Origin: Cephalotus follicularis | Taxonomy: Eukaryota > Streptophyta > Magnoliopsida > Oxalidales > Cephalotaceae | Assembly: GCA_001972305.1 (NCBI GenBank) | Contig: BDDD01001372.1 | Span: forward strand, 193,203 to 257,202 | Length of the DNA: 64,000 bases | Direction: 5' to 3' | In this document: positions 1-11,895 of the stretch, in pieces | Layout of the letters: each line of letters starts with the position of its first letter | How positions within the stretch are numbered: position 1 is the stretch's first letter | Notes under the pieces: model-generated | Told to the model about the DNA's origin: nothing | The model's database searches: none | The model's input: the letters and a program-made list of their open reading frames with translations, nothing else | Program-made: the position numbers and the translations under genes

Positions 1-880
1 AAAAAAAATGCCGTTACAGTATTGGATAAACTTGCTCTGAAGTAACCACTCAGCTTGTGTATGTATTGGACTAATGGGATCTCCTATTTGCTCTTTAACG
101 GGTCTCAAAGATGGTTGCTCAGTTTATTCATTAGCTAAACCATGGTTTTATCAGTACAAGGAATATAGAGAATTGGGAATGCGTAAAATAGGACAACGAA
201 GATTGTAATTCGTGCTCAAATTGGTTGGTCAGCAACAAGAATTATCAAAAGGCCACACACAAATTGATTAAATACACATAGGATATGGATAAATGAAAAT
301 AGAAGGGAACAAAGATTTTACTATTTGATTATGAAAAGACAGAGACTAAGATGATACTGTAGTAATTCTGACTTGAAAGTCCGGGAAAGAGGGCAAGTTG
401 TTTTTCACTTTCTAACGAGAGCCACGTCCTCAAGCTGCCCATTCACAAAACATAAATGAAGAAGGCAAGTTGAAGACTTCTTCCTCCACATTCTCAATCT
501 CATCGTGTGGCTGATTGAATACCAGAGGTGCCAGCCAATAACTGCACTTTTTCTCTGCCTCTTAATAAAATATTATCACCTGTATATTTTTATATAATAT
601 TTCTTCTTGCGAGGAAGTGTATATTTGTTCTTTTCTTTTTGGGTCCCAATAGATATCTTTGTTCTCATCCACTAATTTACGAAACCGGAGCTCAGGTTGG
701 GTCACAAAACGATCCAAAGATTCTCCTCTTCTTTTCCCTTTTTAAAACAGAAAACGCACAAATTTAATTTTAGCAATAGATTATACGGATTTAATTGGAA
801 GGAAAAGCATTAAGCAATTTGTTGACCCAATAAAATGATACGTTTAAAAAATTCATAATATAATAAGTCTCGTATCTATC
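1..880. other. AT-rich intergenic DNA upstream of PDX1
   Basis: I see no gene, RNA gene or clear transposon end here. The short reading frame at 528-767 has no recognisable domain. The stretch probably includes distal promoter sequence of PDX1. Confidence 0.5.
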
Positions 881-1185
881 CTCTTTATGACAAATGAACG
901 TAATCTCGACAACCACGTGGCCAGAATTTGCGAAAACCGAGGAATCCACGTACCAAAACAGCGCGACTTACCATACCACAAAACCCCCTACTCTCTCTCT
1001 CAACCGTCCGATCGACATCAACAGTATTCTTAGCTCACGTAAAGCCACGTCACCTCACCACCCAGAACCATTCAAAGCAGCCACTCCACTCCACTCTCTC
1101 CTCTACTTAAACCCCTCACCACCTACCCCATCTCTCTCCAACTCTTCATCCTCTCTCTGAATCCCATTTTCTCTCTCTAAAAACT
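881..1185 (+). promoter_or_regulatory. PDX1 promoter and 5' leader with G-box
   Basis: A palindromic G-box CCACGTGG lies at 913-920, about 265 bp before the start codon; bZIP and bHLH factors bind this motif in plants. From about 1080 to 1175 the sequence is pyrimidine-rich (CTCTCTC and CCACTCC runs), as in many plant leaders. No canonical TATA box is seen; the nearest AT-rich candidate is around 1104-1111. Light or stress control through the G-box is inference. Confidence 0.5.
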
Positions 1186-2115
1186 ATGGCAGGAACCGGA
1201 GTCGTGGCCGTGTACGGAAACGGAGCAATAACAGAAACCAAGAAATCCCCCTTCTCCGTCAAGGTGGGCCTGGCCCAAATGCTCCGTGGCGGTGTCATAA
1301 TGGACGTGGTCACCCCTGAGCAGGCCCGAATCGCCGAGGAAGCGGGGGCCTGCGCCGTCATGGCCTTAGAACGTGTCCCCGCCGATATCCGGGCCCAAGG
1401 TGGCGTGGCCCGCATGTCCGACCCGCAACTGATCAAAGAAATCAAGCAGGCCGTCACAATCCCCGTCATGGCCAAGGCCCGCATCGGCCACTTCGTCGAG
1501 GCCCAAATCCTCGAAGCCATCGGCGTCGATTACGTTGACGAGAGCGAGGTCCTGACCGTCGCCGACGAAGACAACCACATCAACAAGCACAACTTCCGGG
1601 TCCCCTTCGTGTGTGGTTGCCGCAATCTCGGAGAGGCGTTGCGGCGGATCCGGGAAGGCGCCGCCATGATACGGACCAAGGGGGAGGCAGGGACAGGGAA
1701 CGTGGTGGAGGCCGTTAGGCACGTGAGGTCGGTGATGGGAGATATTCGGGTTTTGAGGAACATGGACGATGATGAGGTGTTCACGTTCGCTAAGAAGATA
1801 GCGGCGCCGTACGATTTGGTGATGCAGACGAAGCAGCTGGGTAGGCTTCCGGTCGTGCAGTTTGCGGCCGGGGGAGTGGCGACGCCGGCGGACGCGGCGA
1901 TGATGATGCAGTTGGGATGCGATGGGGTTTTTGTGGGGTCCGGGGTTTTTAAGAGTGGGGACCCGGTGAAGAGAGGGAGGGCTATTGTGCAAGCGGTTAC
2001 CCATTATAGTGATCCTCATGTGGTGGCTGAAGTGAGTTGTGGACTTGGTGAGGCTATGGTTGGCATTAATTTGAATGATAACAAGGTGGAGAGATTTGCT
2101 AATCGCTCCAGTTAA
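1186..2115 (+). CDS. PDX1: Pyridoxal 5'-phosphate synthase subunit PDX1
   Basis: This is the lyase/synthase subunit of the plant pyridoxal 5'-phosphate (vitamin B6) synthase. In the family it condenses ribose 5-phosphate, glyceraldehyde 3-phosphate and ammonia from the PDX2 glutaminase, in a cytosolic dodecamer. The 309-residue frame is intact and intronless and has the usual plant length. Key residues are in place: Asp40 in GGVIMDVV, the Schiff-base Lys97 in [10 protein letters not shown], and the second catalytic lysine Lys165 in [10 protein letters not shown]; these match residues 41, 98 and 166 of Arabidopsis PDX1.3 with a one-residue offset. The phosphate-binding FVGSGVFKS loop is also present. 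The coding region is much more GC-rich than its flanks, which explains the long antisense frames over it. The start is the first ATG after the CT-rich leader and gives the standard N-terminus. Identity is near certain; which PDX1 paralogue it is cannot be told. Confidence 0.97.
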   Translation: MAGTGVVAVYGNGAITETKKSPFSVKVGLAQMLRGGVIMDVVTPEQARIAEEAGACAVMALERVPADIRAQGGVARMSDPQLIKEIKQAVTIPVMAKARIGHFVEAQILEAIGVDYVDESEVLTVADEDNHINKHNFRVPFVCGCRNLGEALRRIREGAAMIRTKGEAGTGNVVEAVRHVRSVMGDIRVLRNMDDDEVFTFAKKIAAPYDLVMQTKQLGRLPVVQFAAGGVATPADAAMMMQLGCDGVFVGSGVFKSGDPVKRGRAIVQAVTHYSDPHVVAEVSCGLGEAMVGINLNDNKVERFANRSS

Positions 2116-2668
2116 TGTTGTCAAGGTCAGCTTGTTGCTTGCTTCTCTTGTTTTCTCATTGTCATACTCTTTTTTTAGATTACATTTTACTCTATCTATA
2201 TGATAATGAGAAAGTAAAAAAAAAAAATTACAAAACAAGACCCACAATGAAAAATACTATTTTTTTTTTCCTTTTCTGCAGTTAATATCAGCGGAAAGTT
2301 CAGCAGGAGAGATACCTTAGTGGAAGTTGCAGCTTAAAAATTGTATTCACTGGCTTTAAAATTATACAAGGTGTTATTTGCATCCATTGGGTGTGTGCCT
2401 TGTGTATGATACACTTGGTAGCTGATTCTTTTGAGAACTGTTGTATTTCTTTTTCATCTGAAATTTGAACTTCAAGGTTTCTCAAATTAGATGTTATTTG
2501 ATTTTTTTAACTGTTTACAGATCTCTGTCTTATCTTGATTATAAGGTGGGAAATAGTAGTGAACATGTTGAAAGATATTTAAGATACTTTTGATATTATA
2601 TCAATGGTTGAATGTATGTGCTAGTATTGCACAAAATCCAATTCATTATCTGTTATATCAACTAGTAA
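2116..2668. other. 3' flank between convergent PDX1 and STR10
   Basis: This AT-rich stretch holds the untranslated ends of two convergent genes. No other gene or repeat is visible. Confidence 0.5.
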
Positions 2669-3443
2669 CTATATAGCCTTTAAGAGAATGAGCAATTGCA
2701 GGAAATAGTATGACACACCCCCAATGGTAGCATACTGCAACTTCTCATTCCCTTCAACAGCTGGAAAATCACCATCAGCAGCTCGATTGAATCCTCCAGC
2801 TAACCACCCCAAGTTCTTGAATCCACCATCATGCAACTTTGAAGCTGCCATCATGGACCTAAGGGCATACGTAACAAGTTACAATACTGCTAATTTGTCC
2901 CTTTATAGGCTAGTATATAATTGTGAACATGCTAAAATATATCAATTATTAAATTCTAAACCTTAGCCCTTCACCACAAGCCACAAGTAGCTTAGCATCC
3001 TTATCAGGAACTTCAGCCTCAACCTGCTTAAGAAAATCTGGATTAAAAACAGTGAAACTTTGGCCAGTCCATATGCCTATGTAGCCAAAATGAACCCACT
3101 TCTTCAAAAGAGTTACAAGGCTGTTGTCCATGTCTTTGAGAAAAAGTGGTACATGCATTGATCCTGCCACAAATGCTTTTTCCCTCTCCCACGCAGGCCT
3201 GATGTCCAAGAGTGTGTATCCCTCGGAATGAATGGCCGTGGCTGCGTCCTTTGGCGATATGGGGCGTACCTTGCCGGATTGTATTAGCTGCCTGGCACTG
3301 CTTGACATTGCACTGACTTGAAGTGCTTTTGCTCTTGCAATTGTGACTCTTGTGAGGAGGAGTGGCTTAGGCTGTTTCTCATGCTTGAGGCTTGACATGT
3401 AGAGGTGGTTCAGTTGAATGGCCATTTCTCTCTTTCTCGCCAC
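2669..3443 (-). CDS. STR10: Rhodanese-like protein 10 type (STR10), plastid
   Basis: Two minus-strand exons, 3443-2962 and 2858-2669, join across a GT/AG intron within an Arg codon (AG|G) and encode 223 residues. The N-terminal 45 or so residues are basic and hydroxylated, like a plastid transit peptide. A single rhodanese domain follows, with LLDIRPAWEREKA at 78-90 and the active-site loop VACGEGLRS, whose Cys156 would be the catalytic residue. The C-terminus (ATIGGVSYYFLQLLILL) is hydrophobic and may anchor the protein in a membrane. Order, length and motifs match the plant STR10 group, whose biochemical role is not settled. A second Met six codons downstream (3425) is an equally possible start. 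It converges with PDX1. Confidence 0.88.
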
Positions 3444-4089
3444 TCCCTCTTATCCTCAAAACAACTTAGCTTTCGTTCATTTGTCTATTTAACTTTCCCT
3501 TCCTTGTATTATGTAGAATGAGATTTTCTGGAACACAAAGTGTACCGTTAGATCTCACTTGTTTTTTTTTAGAAAAAAAACCCCACATCTAGTGGTCAAT
3601 ATTTTGTGTTGCAAGATACTGTAGCTCTTTAGGATCTAAAGCCGTATTATTTTGCTGACTATATAATAATTTGACTTTCCCTTGTTTGAATATATATATA
3701 TGGAATATTATTTCAGTTCATCTAATTTACACAGCATCAATTTAATTCCATATGTGGGGTAATCTTCATGAAATTATAAAAAAAGAAAAATTAAAATTTA
3801 GTATAAAACATAAATTTTGAAAATATATTATTGAAATAAAACCTAATATTGAAGATAAAATTGTAATGATAACCTAAAAATTACAACAATTATAATTAAC
3901 TAAGCGAATAACGAAAAATGTTTAATTAATGGGGTTGGGTCTAATGGGTAATAAGTTAAGATTATTTGCCTTTAAATGTGTAGTGACTTTTTAGACTCAT
4001 ATTCATTTACTTATGTTCAAATTCATCATTTCTTAGTAGTATTTATCAGTTTTGACTTTTGCAGGATTTAGTAATTTTGTTCTTAGACA
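3444..4089. other. AT-rich upstream region of STR10
   Basis: This holds the 5' leader and promoter of the minus-strand rhodanese gene followed by AT-rich DNA. No gene is seen. Confidence 0.4.
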
Positions 4090-6910
4090 TGTAAGAGCCT
4101 TAAATATTATAAAATATATTTATTGAGTCTTATAATTATTTTCTCACCTTTTGGGCTGGACCCGAATTTATGATGTATTTATTTGGACCTTAATGTGATA
4201 TGAATTATGATCTCGAGCTTAAGAATTGTTTTATTGGGCCGAAGTTAATAGGGTATAAGGCAATTGGACTTAAAAATTTAAGAAGATAAGGCCATATGAG
4301 GAAGTCAGTCCAAGCCCAAAAGAATAGCCAGCATTCATTTGAGATTTAATGAAAATTCCAGAGGCTTCTGTTAGTAAGTATATAAGGAGAAAGGTGGTCA
4401 TGAAATATGCTTTGGCATTTTTCACATACTTTGGTTCCAGAAAAATCGAGAGAAGTGAGAAGCGGAAGTTGGGACCGGCTGTTGGCAGAAAGGGGGGAAA
4501 GAAGACAAGAGGAAGGTCCCCTGCTTTTCAAAAACTGTGATCTTTAAATACCCTCCTTATGGGAGTAAAGGAAATAGAGCAAGAGTAAAGGAAAGAGACA
4601 ACCCGAACGTGTGGCAGTCCTCGGCAAGGAAGGAAGTCCAGAAATTGTGGAGCAAGTAGACCATCTCCGTTTCCAACCACCTTCAGGTAGGTTGCTCCAT
4701 ATCCGAGTGCCTACCAGCATGTGTATATATGTGGTTACTTAGTGTGTTTTTACTGCTTGTCTACTGTGTGTGTGTTCTCTGCTCGTTTTTCTCATTGCTG
4801 TTAATATGATATGGGTTGTGATCATGTTAATAGTAGTAAGATAAGAAACATATATATTAATCCTCTGAAGGCGTCTCCTAGTTAGTAGTATGCCTTGCGC
4901 GTGGTCTCCTTTCCTTGTTGTTTCGTGCGCTACTGTTACACAAGCAGTGCACTCGTAAGAGACGCCATATGCAGAGTGCTGAGCTTTCCTAGCCCTGCGT
5001 CCTGGCATGGCTACTTGTCGAGCTCCTAGCCGACAAGCGCCGAGCTCCCCTACCACACCTGAACTCCACTGCCAACGCTGGAGACGACGTGCCGAGATGT
5101 TAAGGGTGAGCGTCAGAGGAGCCAGTGCCAAATGCCATGGTTTAATGCCCGAGAACTATGTCCTGAGGTGGCAAGCACCCGAGGAGCCACTATGACTCTC
5201 CTCTGCCTTATATGGGCAGTGGTCCCTCCTCTACCATGCGCACATGAGCTTCCTCTGTCAAATACGGTGGTGACATACCAGAGATGCTAGAGAAGTAATG
5301 CCAGACGTGTTGGGCCGAGGAGCCGAGATCTACCATGCTCGAGCTCCACCATGGCCGAGCAGCCAGGCTGAGCTTCACTGACCATGCTCACCAAGCATGT
5401 GTCCATAGCCTGTCACGCATGAAGATGAGCTCCTCTGCCCTGCCCGTGATGACATGCAGAGATGCCCATCTCTTCCCTGCCATGGCGCCAGAGGTAGTAG
5501 TGCAGAGCAGACATGCTGGAGGTGTGCCGAGCATGACTATGGTGCCTGGAAAATGTGGTACTGAGGAGCTGAGCCCCGTGCCGAGCCACCTGATGCCAGC
5601 TGCCATGCCCGAGCTGTCCGGTGCAGAACTCACATGTCCGAGGTGCCATTGCTGCGGTGCCCGAGCTTACTGATGCAGGCGCCATCCTCGGCCATGGCTC
5701 TCCATTGGATCTTGCACGCGTCCTGCGCATGCTAGAAGTGATAAAGAATTGCATTAGAGGCGCTGAGGTGAGGTGCGATGATGAGGTGCCGAGGTGCCAC
5801 GGGTAGCAGTCATGGTGCAGTGCTGCGGCCTTGAGGCCTCACACACCTGGGCACGTTCCTCTGCTAAGTAACTTTTACACTAGGTGTGCATGAAGAGGAA
5901 GGCAAGTATACTTTGGTAATATACGCGTCCTCGGGCAAGCATTTTAAAGGTAAAACAGTCACCTTGCGTGCGTCTTCAGCACTTGATCGTGCATGCATGC
6001 GATTTCAAGGAACAGAAGATGATATCATTTGCATGCGCCATGCACACGTTGAGCATTGTATAGAAAGTGCCATGTACAATGTACTCTAGTCGGACTTAAA
6101 GAATGGATTATAAATGTTAAAGAAAAGGAATAGGATTAGTAAAGGAAGTATAAGGATGATCTCAGGCAGGCGAGCCCAATTGGGGAGAATTCCGCCGAGC
6201 AGGTGAACCCAATGGGTGAATACCGCGAGGCAGGTGATCCTCGGGCGAATCCGCTAATGGTGAACCTAAAGGTGAATTCCGCCAGAGCTGGTGATCCAAA
6301 GGGGTGAACCGTCAGAGCAGGTGAGCAAAGGGCGAATTTCGCTCGGCAGGTGAACCCGGAGGAGAATTCTGCGGGCATGTGAGCCTAAAGGTGAACCATG
6401 TATACTGACTAGACCATAGGATGGTCGGACTAGACTCCTCCGTGATATGATTGCTATGGTTTATGATTTGCATTCATGTAGACATGCATATTTATTATAT
6501 TTGTTTTTCTTCTGTTTGTATTGTTTTTCCCCTGGTATGTGCCCGTATATGGGGTGACCTACACAACCCTCAGGGTTGCTGACCCATTCCTTTGAATGGG
6601 CCAGGTACAGGTACAGGTAGTGGAGGCACGTCGCAGCAGCGCTAAAGACAAGGATTATTGAGTAAGTTTCTCCTCGACAATACGCTTTCATGGACAAGTT
6701 ACTAGAAATAAATTATGTATTTATTTTATTCTGGTTCATAGCAGTATGTAATTTATATGATTCGAACTGGGTCTGTAATCCACACATTAAATAAAGGATT
6801 TTGATTATGATTTATTTGAGTTTTAAATTTTATGCTTAAATTATGATGATGATTGTACGGATTACAACGTGTCGAGTCGTGGAGCCCATCTCACGGTTCG
6901 GGGCGTGACA
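4090..6910 (-). mobile_element. Long LTR-like block, probable gypsy LTR, inverted
   Basis: Read on the minus strand the block begins TGTCACGCCCCGAACCG (from 6910), a start typical of large plant Ty3/gypsy LTRs, and could end ...GGCTCTTACA at 4090. Its length of about 2.8 kb is close to the other long LTRs in this window. Its middle is GC-richer than its flanks and contains degenerate tandem repeats. I find no matching 5-bp target duplication (AGACA on the left, CATCA on the right), so the left boundary is uncertain. No coding domain is visible. Confidence 0.4.
6160..6400. repeat. Degenerate tandem repeat, unit about 30-40 bp
   Basis: About seven imperfect units carry GCAGGTGAACC followed by AAAGGTGAATTCCGCC-like text, separated by variable spacers. 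It lies inside the putative LTR block 4090-6910 and has no coding sense that I can recognise. Confidence 0.6.
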
Positions 6911-7229
6911 CATCAATAGAGTGTCAAGCAGAGAATAAAGATCGTTAAGTTATTTCGTTTAAGTACAAAGTGTCTGTCTAATATAAATATTATTAATTTC
7001 TCCTCTTTACAAACATGTTTTTAGGTTAGACAATAAGTCTTAACAGAATTTTAGCCCCTCTAAATGTTCTGTTTGAGAAATGGGTAGTGATCAACACCCA
7101 TCAAGAATTCTGATATTTCTCTACGCAATTGATGATAATCGCAACTGAAACCTTCAAGGTCCGTATTCCCCAACATTCGATGAACTTAATTAAGGCTATC
7201 CTGAAACCTTCAAGGTTTCTTGTATTCTT
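6911..7229. other. Spacer before LINE remnant
   Basis: No gene is seen. The phrase GAAACCTTCAAGGT occurs twice (near 7147 and 7203). It may be a further, unrecognisable part of the LINE that follows. Confidence 0.3.
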
Positions 7230-8208
7230 ACCATAGCTTCTGAGTCTATCTTGTGGAAATTCACTTTCGATGGGAACTCTAGTGTGAAGTCAGTTTACAA
7301 AAGTATAGTATAGCAGCACCTAATGCTTACACTGGTGAATCTTGGCCTTAGCTTTGCAAAATGAAATGTCCTCAGAAGCTTAAGATGTTCATTCGTCAAG
7401 TGAACCATAACAAGTCCGAATGAAAACAAATTAAACAAACTTAATTTCACTAATCAAGTCCGAATGAAGAATAAATTAACAAACTTTCCTCATTCTTCAA
7501 GATGTATGGCTGCTATGGAAGATTGCATCCATATCTTGCGTGATTGCCCTTTATCTAAATTCTCCTAGCGTGGACACTAAAACGGGACCCTATTTCTTCA
7601 ATGTTGATATCGCCGTGGGGTTGAAAGGCAATGTCACAGACTCGAATCCTGTTTGGTGCTATTTATTCTTAGCCAATACTTGGTCTCTTGGTAAGGCGAG
7701 GAATTCATGGATTTTTTAAGGTACCTCAATGAAAGTTTCAGACATTGTCTCCTATACTACTCATCAAGCGTGCTCTATGATGGATGCTTTTTGTGTGAAG
7801 GATCCTGCACCATCTTGTGTACCCATATTTGTTAGTTGGGTGAGACCTCCTGGTTCTTTTTTCCAGCTTAACACGAATGTCTCATGTCGTTGTAATCATG
7901 GGTATTCGGCAGCTGGCGGGTTGACACGGGATAGCTGTGGCAATTGGATTGCGGGCTTCTGCTATAATATTGGAGTATGTTCTAGTGTTCAGACTGAGTT
8001 GTGGGGTATTCGAACAGGCTTCCAAATTGCGTGGAGATACATGTCCTTAAATCTCCTTGTAGAAACTGATTATCTTTTCTCCATACAACTGACTTAGGAA
8101 ACGTCACGAGTACTTACTTTTATTGACGACTGACGACGACGGTAAAGAATGTTTTATCGTATATCTTCCGGGAAGGAAATAGCTGTGTAGATTTCTTAAC
8201 CAACTTTA
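7230..8208 (+). pseudogene. LINE remnant: zinc-binding RT tail and RNase H, 5' part
   Basis: Broken frames on the plus strand resemble the C-terminal half of plant non-LTR retrotransposons. Around 7253-7320 a WKFTFDGNSSVKSVYKS segment and then LCKMKCPQKLKMF correspond to the zf-RVT region. CIHILRDCPLSKF near 7520-7565 is the conserved tail of that domain. From about 7850 to 8095, FFQLNTNVSCRC through GGLTRDSCGNWIAGF and SVQTELWGIRTGFQIAW correspond to an RNase H-like (RVT_3) domain. Several stops and frame changes make it a relic. The domain is cut by the LTR element at 8209 and resumes after it at 10358. Confidence 0.75.
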
Positions 8209-8436
8209 TGTTGAGGTATTTATCTGTATTAATAGAGGTTAGTGTGTATGGCTTGAAACATTACACCCTTTGTATCAAGTTTGGAATACTCGGCAGTGTT
8301 GCCTCCAGCTAGCACACTTATATTTATACTAGGGTTTCACCTTATTATGGGTTCTAGTCCAGATAGACCCAAGTCTTAGGCCTTTACTTATTGGGCTTAT
8401 ATTAAAACATATTATTAGATACTCAAGTATCCAGCA
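8209..8436 (-). repeat. LTR (plus-strand left copy)
   Basis: This is the left member of the 228-bp LTR pair. It ends in CCAGCA where the right copy has CCAACA. It is the 3' LTR in the minus-strand sense. Confidence 0.85.
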
Positions 8437-9398
8437 ATCTCCTCCTATGTTTTACATATAGCACAAACCAATACAGTGGACAGTGTGATGTCCAAACAAA
8501 ATATGGATCACCCACATTCAAAATTCTCAGATAATTCAATCCAAGGTAGAATTTATCTAAGATGCATTTTATTATAAAAATGGACTAATCAAATATTTCA
8601 GACTTGTTCTAAGCTCAATCTAACCGTCTCAAATAAAGAGCTTTAGAGACAGTCTAAAATCAAAATATGCATAAAGTCTCAAGTATATGTGGACCAAACA
8701 GAAATATCCAAAAACTATAAAGGTAACTCGAAATGGACCATAGGTCTCACAAATAAATGAGCTAAGCAACATAGTCTCATAAATAAAATGAACTGAAAAT
8801 AATAAACTGGACAGCAGGTGGAATGTCTCTATATCAGCAAAGAGATGACAAATCTCCCACAATCTCCACAACTCAGGATAATATTACTCATCAAGTAGAT
8901 CATCCTGGTCAGGATCCCAATCAATATTTGCTCCTCCATTTTCGCCATAACCTATAAATCACCAAATATGAATTTCATGTAAAATGAATCCAATCATCTG
9001 TGTAATTTACCATAATAATGTCTAGTTCTACCAGGAAGAACTTAGCATCATATCAATAGGCTGAAAATATATATCAATGTCAATAAAGCATCAATATCAA
9101 CTCATAAGCATCAGTATCAAGTTTCAATTAAGAACAAGATCAAAACAGTTTATTTTGCAAAGAACAGATTACTGTCAAGTTTCAATTAAGAACAAGACCA
9201 AAACAGATTTCTTTCGCAAATAACCATTTCCATGTTTCAATTTGGAATGTCACAGTCATCTAATCCTTCTTGGCTAAATTGTCTTACATCAAGTTTGGAA
9301 TTGGACAAATTAATCAAAGAGGACTATCCAAATTTAGTTAAGCTGTATCATCAAGTTTGGAATGAGACAACCTTCTTAAACAGGACATCTTAAGTGAG

Positions 9399-9438
9399 NN
9401 NNNNNNNNNNNNNNNNNNNNNNNNNNNNNNNNNNNNNN
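9399..9438. other. Assembly gap (40 Ns)
   Basis: Forty undetermined bases lie inside the LTR element, between an AT-rich half and a GC-rich half. The element's true length is therefore unknown, and no reading frame should be trusted across it. Confidence 0.99.
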
Positions 9439-10129
9439 CACTCTCACGCTGCCGCACGTGCGCCTCACGCGCCTGGAACCTGCAGTCTCGCCCACGGGCG
9501 CGTGCAAGACACGCGCTCGTCTCCTTCCTTCGCTTCGCACGAAGCAGATCGGCTAAGAATGGAAGTTCGCGCTACCGGTGATTACAGGAGACACCGACCA
9601 CACAGAAGGACCGCCAGACCTCTAAGAGCCGATATCTGGTCTCCCCTGCCTGAGAAAAAGTCACCGGTGGCCGGAATAGAGATGGAAACCAGCGGCGGCT
9701 ACACAACTGATCTCCTCCGTCCAGCAACGGTTGGATGCCGCACCGCCTGGGAAAGAACCACCGTGAAGAGACGAGTTAAACCCGACCAGTCCGAGCTTCT
9801 GACGTCAACGGAAACGGCCGGAATAGGAGCTCAAAGATTGCGGATTTCAGACGCTTTAGGAAGCTTTTCCGGACGATTCCGGCACCAGTTCAGAATACCA
9901 ATAGCACCAGCAGATTCCTCTCGTCAAGGCACTCAAGATACGTACCTCGTTTGCCTCAAACGGTTACCGGAGCAAAAAGTTGACTTTTTGGACCGTTTTG
10001 CCTCTAACGTGAATAATGACCAAACTGCCCCTGTCGTGGAACAGTCGGGTTGCACGCAAAACGAGATATCCACCGACTCATCGGTAATCTCTTAAAATCA
10101 GAAAAAACACTCTACTAATGCTTCAAGAT

Positions 10130-10357
10130 TGTTGAGGTATTTATCTGTATTAAGAGAGGTTAGTGTGTATGACTTGAAGCATTGCACCATTTGTATCAAG
10201 TTTGGAATACTCGGCAGTGTTGCCTCCAGCTAGCACACTTATATTTATACTAGGGTTTCACCTTATTATGAGTTTTAGTTCAGATAGACCTAAGTCTTAG
10301 GCCTTCACTTATTGGGCTTATATTAAAACATATTATTAGATACTCAAGTATCCAACA
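10130..10357 (-). repeat. LTR (plus-strand right copy)
   Basis: This is the right member of the 228-bp LTR pair, with roughly a dozen or so substitutions from the left copy by eye. It is the 5' LTR in the minus-strand sense. Confidence 0.85.
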
Positions 10358-10440
10358 CTTTAGCTATGATTGCCCTCAAGACCTCATGATTTTTGAGACG
10401 CCTCTGCACAGCTATTTCTGAGCTTATGCTCGTGGTGTTG
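10358..10440 (+). pseudogene. LINE RNase H remnant, 3' part after LTR insertion
   Basis: If the LTR element and one CTTTA copy are removed, the frame ...SCVDFLTNF at 8181-8208 runs directly into SYDCPQDLMIFETPLHSYF here, and then meets a stop. This restores the usual end of a plant RNase H-like domain and independently confirms the insertion boundaries. Confidence 0.75.
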
Positions 10441-11013
10441 CTTGCCTCTTTTAGACATTAATTGCTGGTAGTCTTGTATCTTTTGAAGACAGAAAAAGAA
10501 AGCAATATAACACGGACATGAAATGAAACATTTGATATCGTGGGTGTTGTTACTTCGGGAATGGATCATGTCTTGAATTCCATGTTCTTACATTACATTG
10601 AGATTTAGAGAATTTAAAAAGAAGAAGCTTATCATGATGTGTTACCCAAATATATTTTTTGAAAAAAAAGAATGGATCCATGTCAGTCGACTTGTTCCTA
10701 TTTGAGGTTGAATTCTCTATTTATTTTGACTTGTTTCCAAGTAATATATGTTTGAATAGCTTCAAAAATATTATTAACAGTATAATAATTATTAATTATA
10801 TAATACTTAATATATTATATATTTATTATATATGTTATTAATAACATTCTTAGTAAATCGATTAGCCATCAATCCGATTTTTAAAACGAAAACATAAAAT
10901 ATTGGTAGCTAAATTAAATTTATTTCCCTTATAAAAAAAAAGAAAAGAAAAAGCTCTTAGGATAATATTCTGCGAATTAACAAGCACCGTAAAAATCTCA
11001 CATACTAGGTTAT
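10441..11013. other. AT-rich spacer
   Basis: No gene is visible. Very AT-rich stretches occur at 10720-10860. The last seven bases, AGGTTAT, are shared with the flank at 23730-23736. Confidence 0.4.
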
Positions 11014-11895
11014 CAGGGGCGGAGCCAAAAACTTTAGTCAATGTGTTCAATATACATATAGTTAAAAAAAAATTGATATAAGATGTATTAATGATGTTAG
11101 TTGGCAGCGAGGTAGGGGAAAGCGACACCATCACAACGCGATTTGTGAGAGGAGTAACTATCACACAAATAATTATTAGAGACTTTGTCTAATAAATTGT
11201 TAGAAATTGTCTCATCGTGGAAATAAGGATTTAAACACTGAACAGAGGCTAAGGTGATTAAAATCACCGGCCATCAGGTTAGGACCTCGTCACTATACAT
11301 ATAGTAATTAATACATATGATTTAGGTAAATCATCATAAATAATTTAATATACCAAAAAAAGTTAAATTTAATCTCATAAACCACCTAAATGAAATAAAG
11401 TTAAGTTTGATCAATATTTGATTTGATAAAAAAAACTCCCATATTTTGTCAATAATTATTTTGCCATTATGATCGATAAATCTTTATTTTTTGAAAGTAT
11501 GCATCACGGTTTGATAATCAACACGACAAAATACAACTTTCTCATTATACGTAATAAATTAATTATTCATTAAATTGATTCTAAATTGATCACGCAATCA
11601 ATTCTTCAAAAATTTCATCACATAAAAAGCTCTTTCCACGCTTGTAGACGTACTCAAAAAAATAATGTTAACACCATAAGCAAAAGACTAAAAATATAAT
11701 ATATTTTGTGTCTCCTTTTTTTTTTGTTTTTTAAAGTCATCGTGACTTATGTTTTATGTTTGTTAGAGGAGATGACATCTTTTACCAAAAAGTTAAATAA
11801 TATAAAATCAAAGTAAATAATCTTTTATATAACAATAGCAATTGATTACAAACTAAAATTACATAGACATGATAATTATATATAAACATGGATAT

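Larger units (their letters stand above)
8209..10357 (-). mobile_element. Short non-autonomous LTR retrotransposon (copia-like LTR)
   Basis: Two 228-bp direct repeats (8209-8436 and 10130-10357), highly similar, flank about 1.7 kb of interior. The element is bounded by an exact 5-bp target duplication CTTTA (8204-8208 and 10358-10362). On the minus strand the LTR reads TGYTGGATACTTGAG...ACCTCAACA, the start and end style of plant Ty1/copia LTRs, and a purine tract AGGAGGAGA lies just before the downstream LTR (plus strand 8439-8447). I cannot find a standard tRNA-Met primer site after the upstream LTR. No protease, integrase or RT is visible, so the element is too small to be autonomous (TRIM/LARD-like). 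It contains an unsequenced gap. Confidence 0.85.

Noticed and set aside
528-767. 79-codon frame upstream of PDX1
   Set aside because: No homology is recognised, composition is AT-rich and hydrophobic by chance, and no promoter or splice context is seen.
1366-2247. Long minus-strand reading frame (293 codons) over PDX1
   Set aside because: It is a shadow of the GC-rich PDX1 coding strand; its translation is His/Arg/Pro-rich with no domain.
4349-5806. Several short frames between 4.3 and 5.8 kb
   Set aside because: They lie in the GC-rich part of the putative LTR block, overlap on both strands and carry no domain.
9394-10095. 233-codon plus-strand frame in the LTR element
   Set aside because: It runs across 40 Ns, has no recognisable domain, lies antisense to the element, and is probably open only because the DNA is GC-rich.
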